From Alterluteimonas quercicellularis (GTDB lineage: Bacteria > Pseudomonadota > Gammaproteobacteria > Xanthomonadales > Xanthomonadaceae): a DNA stretch of 52,380 nucleotides. Every line of letters begins with the position of its first letter. The stretch's first letter is position 1. Below, one piece after another: positions 49,671 through 52,380 of the stretch. The notes below the pieces were generated by a model. It was given only the letters and a program-made list of their open reading frames with translations, was not told the DNA's origin and made no database searches. The stretch is from the NCBI RefSeq assembly GCF_021191635.1, contig NZ_JAIWPR010000045.1, positions 1-52,380 of the forward strand. Direction: 5' to 3'. A program made the position numbers and the translations under genes.

Positions 49671-52366
49671 GGGGTGGCTCCTTCGGCCGAGGCTTCGGCC
49701 CGCACGACGGCCCGCGCCGGGCGCAGGCCGTCGGCCTCGGCATGGACGACGATGTCGCCGCCGCGGCCGGGCAGGGCGCGGACGATGGCCAGCGCCTTGC
49801 CGCCGAAGGCATTGCGCTCGGCCGAGGGGAACGGCGTCATGTCGGTCGGATCGCCGTTGTCGGTCGCGACGAGTTCGGCGGCGCCCTCGACGCGGAAGCG
49901 GATGCGGTCGGCCGCCTCGGGCACGGGCTCGCCGCCGGCGTCGCGGACCTGCACGGCGACGAACGCGAGGTCGCGGCCGTCGGCGGCGATACGCGTGCGG
50001 TCCGGTGCGGCCTCGAGCGCGGCGGCGGCGCCGGCGGTGCGCACGCGGGTCTCGGCCCAGGGGCGACCCGCCTTGTACGCCTGCACGCGCAGTTCGCCCG
50101 GGCGGTAGACCACCTCGTCCCAGCGCAGCCGGTACTCGTATTCGCCCTTGCGCTTGCGCCCCTGCGAAACGCCGTCGACGAACAGCTCGGCCTCGTCGCC
50201 GGAGGTGAATACGTGCACCGGCGTGACCTGGCCTTCGCGGCCGGGCCAGGTCCAGTGCGGCAGCACGTGGACCATGGGCAACTCGGGACGCCAGCGGGAC
50301 TGGTAGAGGAAATATCGGTCCTTCGGGAAGCCGGCGAGGTCGACGATGCCCGAATACGAGCTGCGCGCGTCGTAGTACGGCGTCGGCTCGCCGAGGTAGT
50401 CGAAGCCAGTCCAGACGAATTCGCCGGCGACGTAAGGGTGACGGTCGAGCTGGGCGAACACGTGGTCGGCGCTGGAGCCGAAGTCGGCGGCGTGCAGTTC
50501 GTAGGCGCTGACCTGGCGGCGCGCGGCGTCGCCGCCGCGGCCCTCGCGCACCGGGCCGGTGGTCTCGTGCGCCACCGGGAACAGGTAGGCGCCGCGGCTG
50601 CTGAGCGCCGAGGCGGTCTCGCTGCTGAAGATCGGGCGGTCCGGGAATGCGGCGCGGAAGGCCGGGTACTGCGGCGGCGTGCGGATGCGCTCGGTGCCCT
50701 CGAACTCCGGCGACTGGCGGATGCCCTCGCCCTGGTAGTTGAGGTGGATCACGTCGAAGACCGCGGCGAAGACCGAGTCCGGCTTGGCCCAGTTCATCGA
50801 CGCGGCTGCGGGCCGGGTGGGGTCTTCCTCGGCGACGATCGCGCGCAGGCGCCGGGCGATCGCCGCGCCGGCCTCGCCGGTGTATTGCTCGCCGACCTCG
50901 TTGCCGACGCCCCACATGACGACCGACGGGTGGTTGCGGTCGCGGCGCAGCATCGCGCGCAGGTCGGGCTCGTGCCAGTCGGGGAAGACGAGGTGGAAGT
51001 CGAGCGGGGTCTTCCTGCGCTCCCAGGCATCGAAGATCTCGTCGACGACCAGGAAGCCCATGCGATCGGTCAGTTCGAGCAGTTGCGGGTCGGGCGGGTT
51101 GTGCGCCATGCGGATCGCATTCGCGCCCATGTCGCGCAGGATCTCCAGCTGGCGCTCGGCGGCGCGGCGGTTGAAGGCCGCGCCGAGCGCGCCGAGGTCG
51201 TGGTGGTTGTTGACGCCCCGGATCGCGATGCGCTCGCCGTTGACGTGGAGCCCGTCCGGCTCGAAACGCAGCGCGCGGATGCCGAAGGCGGTCTCGACGC
51301 GGTCGATCGTCGCGCCGTCGCGGTGCAGCGTGGTGACCGCGACGTAGCGGTGCGGCGCCTGCGTCGGCGGCGGGCCCCACAGGCGGGGATGCGCGATGGC
51401 GACGCGGCCGGTCGCGGTGGCGCTAGCGCCGGGCGCAATGCGCAGCGCGATCGGGTCGATCCGTGCGACCACGGTGTCGCCGGGGATGCCGTCCTCGCCC
51501 AGTGCGTGCAGCGTGGTGCGGATCTCGATGTCGGCGTCGTGGTCGCCGGTGTTGTCGACGGCGACGTCGAGCGCCACGACGGCGCGTTCGGCCGAGACCT
51601 CGGGCGTGGTGACGAACGTACCCCAGTGGCCGACGTGCACCGGCCCGGTGCGGGTCAGCCAGACGTTGCGGTAGAGCCCGCCGCCCGGGTACCAGCGCGC
51701 GGATTCGGGCGGGTTGTCGAGCCGGATCGCGAGCTGGTTGCGGCCCTCGATCAGGTACGGGGTCAAGTCCAGGCGCCAGCCGTTGTAGCCGTAGGGCCAG
51801 CCGCCGACGAGGCGGCCGTTGAGCCAGACCGCGGCGTAGGACATCGCGCCGTCGACATCGAGGGTGTGGCGGCGGCCGAGGTCGGCGGCGTCCACGTCCA
51901 GCGTGCGCCGGTACCAGCCGATGCCCCAGCTCGGCAGCCGGCCCATGCCGCCGTGCGGACCGTCTTCGATGAAGGGGCCGGCGATGGCCCAGTCGTGCGG
52001 CAGGGTCACCGCCTGCCAGCCGCGGTCGTCGAAGCCGGCCTGCACGAACGGATGGTCGCCGCCGGGATCGCCGCCGGGGCGCACGTGCCGGCGCGCGGGA
52101 TCGGCGATGAAGGCGTTGCCGGCGGGCAGGATCCAGGGCTTGAGCACGCGGCGGTCGCCGGCATCCACGCGGCGCGCCTCGGTGGGGCGGGCGTCGGCGT
52201 CCTGGCCGTCGGCGTGGTCGCCGGGCTCGGGCCGCACGTCGTAGTCGAGTTGCGGGTCGGGGCCAGGCGCCTCGCCGCGGTGGAAGCGCCAGCCGGTGTC
52301 GAGCAGGACGCGCTCGCGCGGTTCGGCGTGCGCGAGGGCGGACGCCAGCACGCAGGCGAACAGCAT
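49667..52366 (-). CDS. GH2-family glycoside hydrolase, exported
   Basis: The 899-residue protein has a signal peptide (LFACVLASALAHA), a sugar-binding domain (about 20-245), an Ig-like domain (about 250-365), a TIM barrel with E490 in GVGNEVGE (acid/base) and E583 in FSSETAS (nucleophile), and C-terminal domains including a DUF4982-like segment (FTSGDEAELFVDGVSQG). It is a beta-galactosidase-like enzyme; beside a GH10 xylanase it may cleave a xylan or xyloglucan side chain. The frame stays open upstream of the ATG at 52366 to the window edge, so the start may lie further out. Confidence 0.92.
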   Translation of the reverse strand: MLFACVLASALAHAEPRERVLLDTGWRFHRGEAPGPDPQLDYDVRPEPGDHADGQDADARPTEARRVDAGDRRVLKPWILPAGNAFIADPARRHVRPGGDPGGDHPFVQAGFDDRGWQAVTLPHDWAIAGPFIEDGPHGGMGRLPSWGIGWYRRTLDVDAADLGRRHTLDVDGAMSYAAVWLNGRLVGGWPYGYNGWRLDLTPYLIEGRNQLAIRLDNPPESARWYPGGGLYRNVWLTRTGPVHVGHWGTFVTTPEVSAERAVVALDVAVDNTGDHDADIEIRTTLHALGEDGIPGDTVVARIDPIALRIAPGASATATGRVAIAHPRLWGPPPTQAPHRYVAVTTLHRDGATIDRVETAFGIRALRFEPDGLHVNGERIAIRGVNNHHDLGALGAAFNRRAAERQLEILRDMGANAIRMAHNPPDPQLLELTDRMGFLVVDEIFDAWERRKTPLDFHLVFPDWHEPDLRAMLRRDRNHPSVVMWGVGNEVGEQYTGEAGAAIARRLRAIVAEEDPTRPAAASMNWAKPDSVFAAVFDVIHLNYQGEGIRQSPEFEGTERIRTPPQYPAFRAAFPDRPIFSSETASALSSRGAYLFPVAHETTGPVREGRGGDAARRQVSAYELHAADFGSSADHVFAQLDRHPYVAGEFVWTGFDYLGEPTPYYDARSSYSGIVDLAGFPKDRYFLYQSRWRPELPMVHVLPHWTWPGREGQVTPVHVFTSGDEAELFVDGVSQGRKRKGEYEYRLRWDEVVYRPGELRVQAYKAGRPWAETRVRTAGAAAALEAAPDRTRIAADGRDLAFVAVQVRDAGGEPVPEAADRIRFRVEGAAELVATDNGDPTDMTPFPSAERNAFGGKALAIVRALPGRGGDIVVHAEADGLRPARAVVRAEASAEGATP

Positions 52367-52380
52367 TCCCCGCAGGAGCG

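Overview
This is a very GC-rich chromosomal window. Its gene families, the glucuronoxylan locus, and the short GTAGGAGCGCGC-type palindromes between genes fit a free-living Xanthomonadaceae bacterium (Lysobacter/Luteimonas/Xanthomonas relatives). That placement is inferred from gene content, not from a marker gene. I saw no rRNA, tRNA or CRISPR array.

Region 1 (1-10.4 kb) is a glucuronoxylan catabolism locus. It holds the 3' end of xylose isomerase, a convergent LacI regulator, and a tightly coupled five-gene operon: GH67 alpha-glucuronidase, SGNH acetylesterase, mannonate dehydratase (ManD type), GH43 beta-xylosidase/arabinofuranosidase and an UxuB-type fructuronate reductase. Together they would deacetylate and debranch xylo-oligosaccharides and send xylose and methyl-glucuronate into central metabolism. 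A 14-bp site upstream of the operon resembles the Xanthomonas xyl-box. The other half of the theme lies at 48.4-52.4 kb: a GH10 endoxylanase lipoprotein coupled to a GH2 glycosidase.

Region 2 (10.3-27.4 kb) is accessory. It starts with an abrupt low-GC stretch carrying a small membrane protein, then a DUF1345 membrane protein flanked by related palindromes. A normal-looking block follows (SDR/AraC, LysR, two MBL-fold proteins). After that come an AbiE toxin-antitoxin pair, a ParD with frameshifted ParE, an amidase, an XRE-ImmA protease/PIN pair, a two-gene module I could not assign to a known system (a helical-repeat protein with a CxxC module plus a PD-(D/E)XK nuclease-like protein), and a SymE-like toxin. 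This is the best place to look for an undescribed defence system.

Region 3 (27.5-36.5 kb) holds a fluoride riboswitch with crcB, a serine hydrolase, a secreted protein divergent from a membrane-bound CadC-like regulator, a TetR/hydrolase pair around a palindromic operator, an SDR/AraC pair and two NAD(P)-binding proteins.

Region 4 (36.5-43.7 kb) is a co-directional minus-strand set: TonB-dependent receptor, GPH-family symporter, thioredoxin-fold protein, TetR, cupin and an SMP-30 lactonase lipoprotein. It looks like an uptake and catabolic unit for an unidentified sugar-like substrate.

Region 5 (43.9-48.3 kb) holds a pseudouridine synthase, LysR/NAD(P)H dehydrogenase and LysR/hydrolase pairs, and then the GH10-GH2 operon.

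The short palindromic repeats recur throughout. They often supply the TAG stop codon of the flanking gene, and in two xylan genes they are read through as part of the signal-peptide region.
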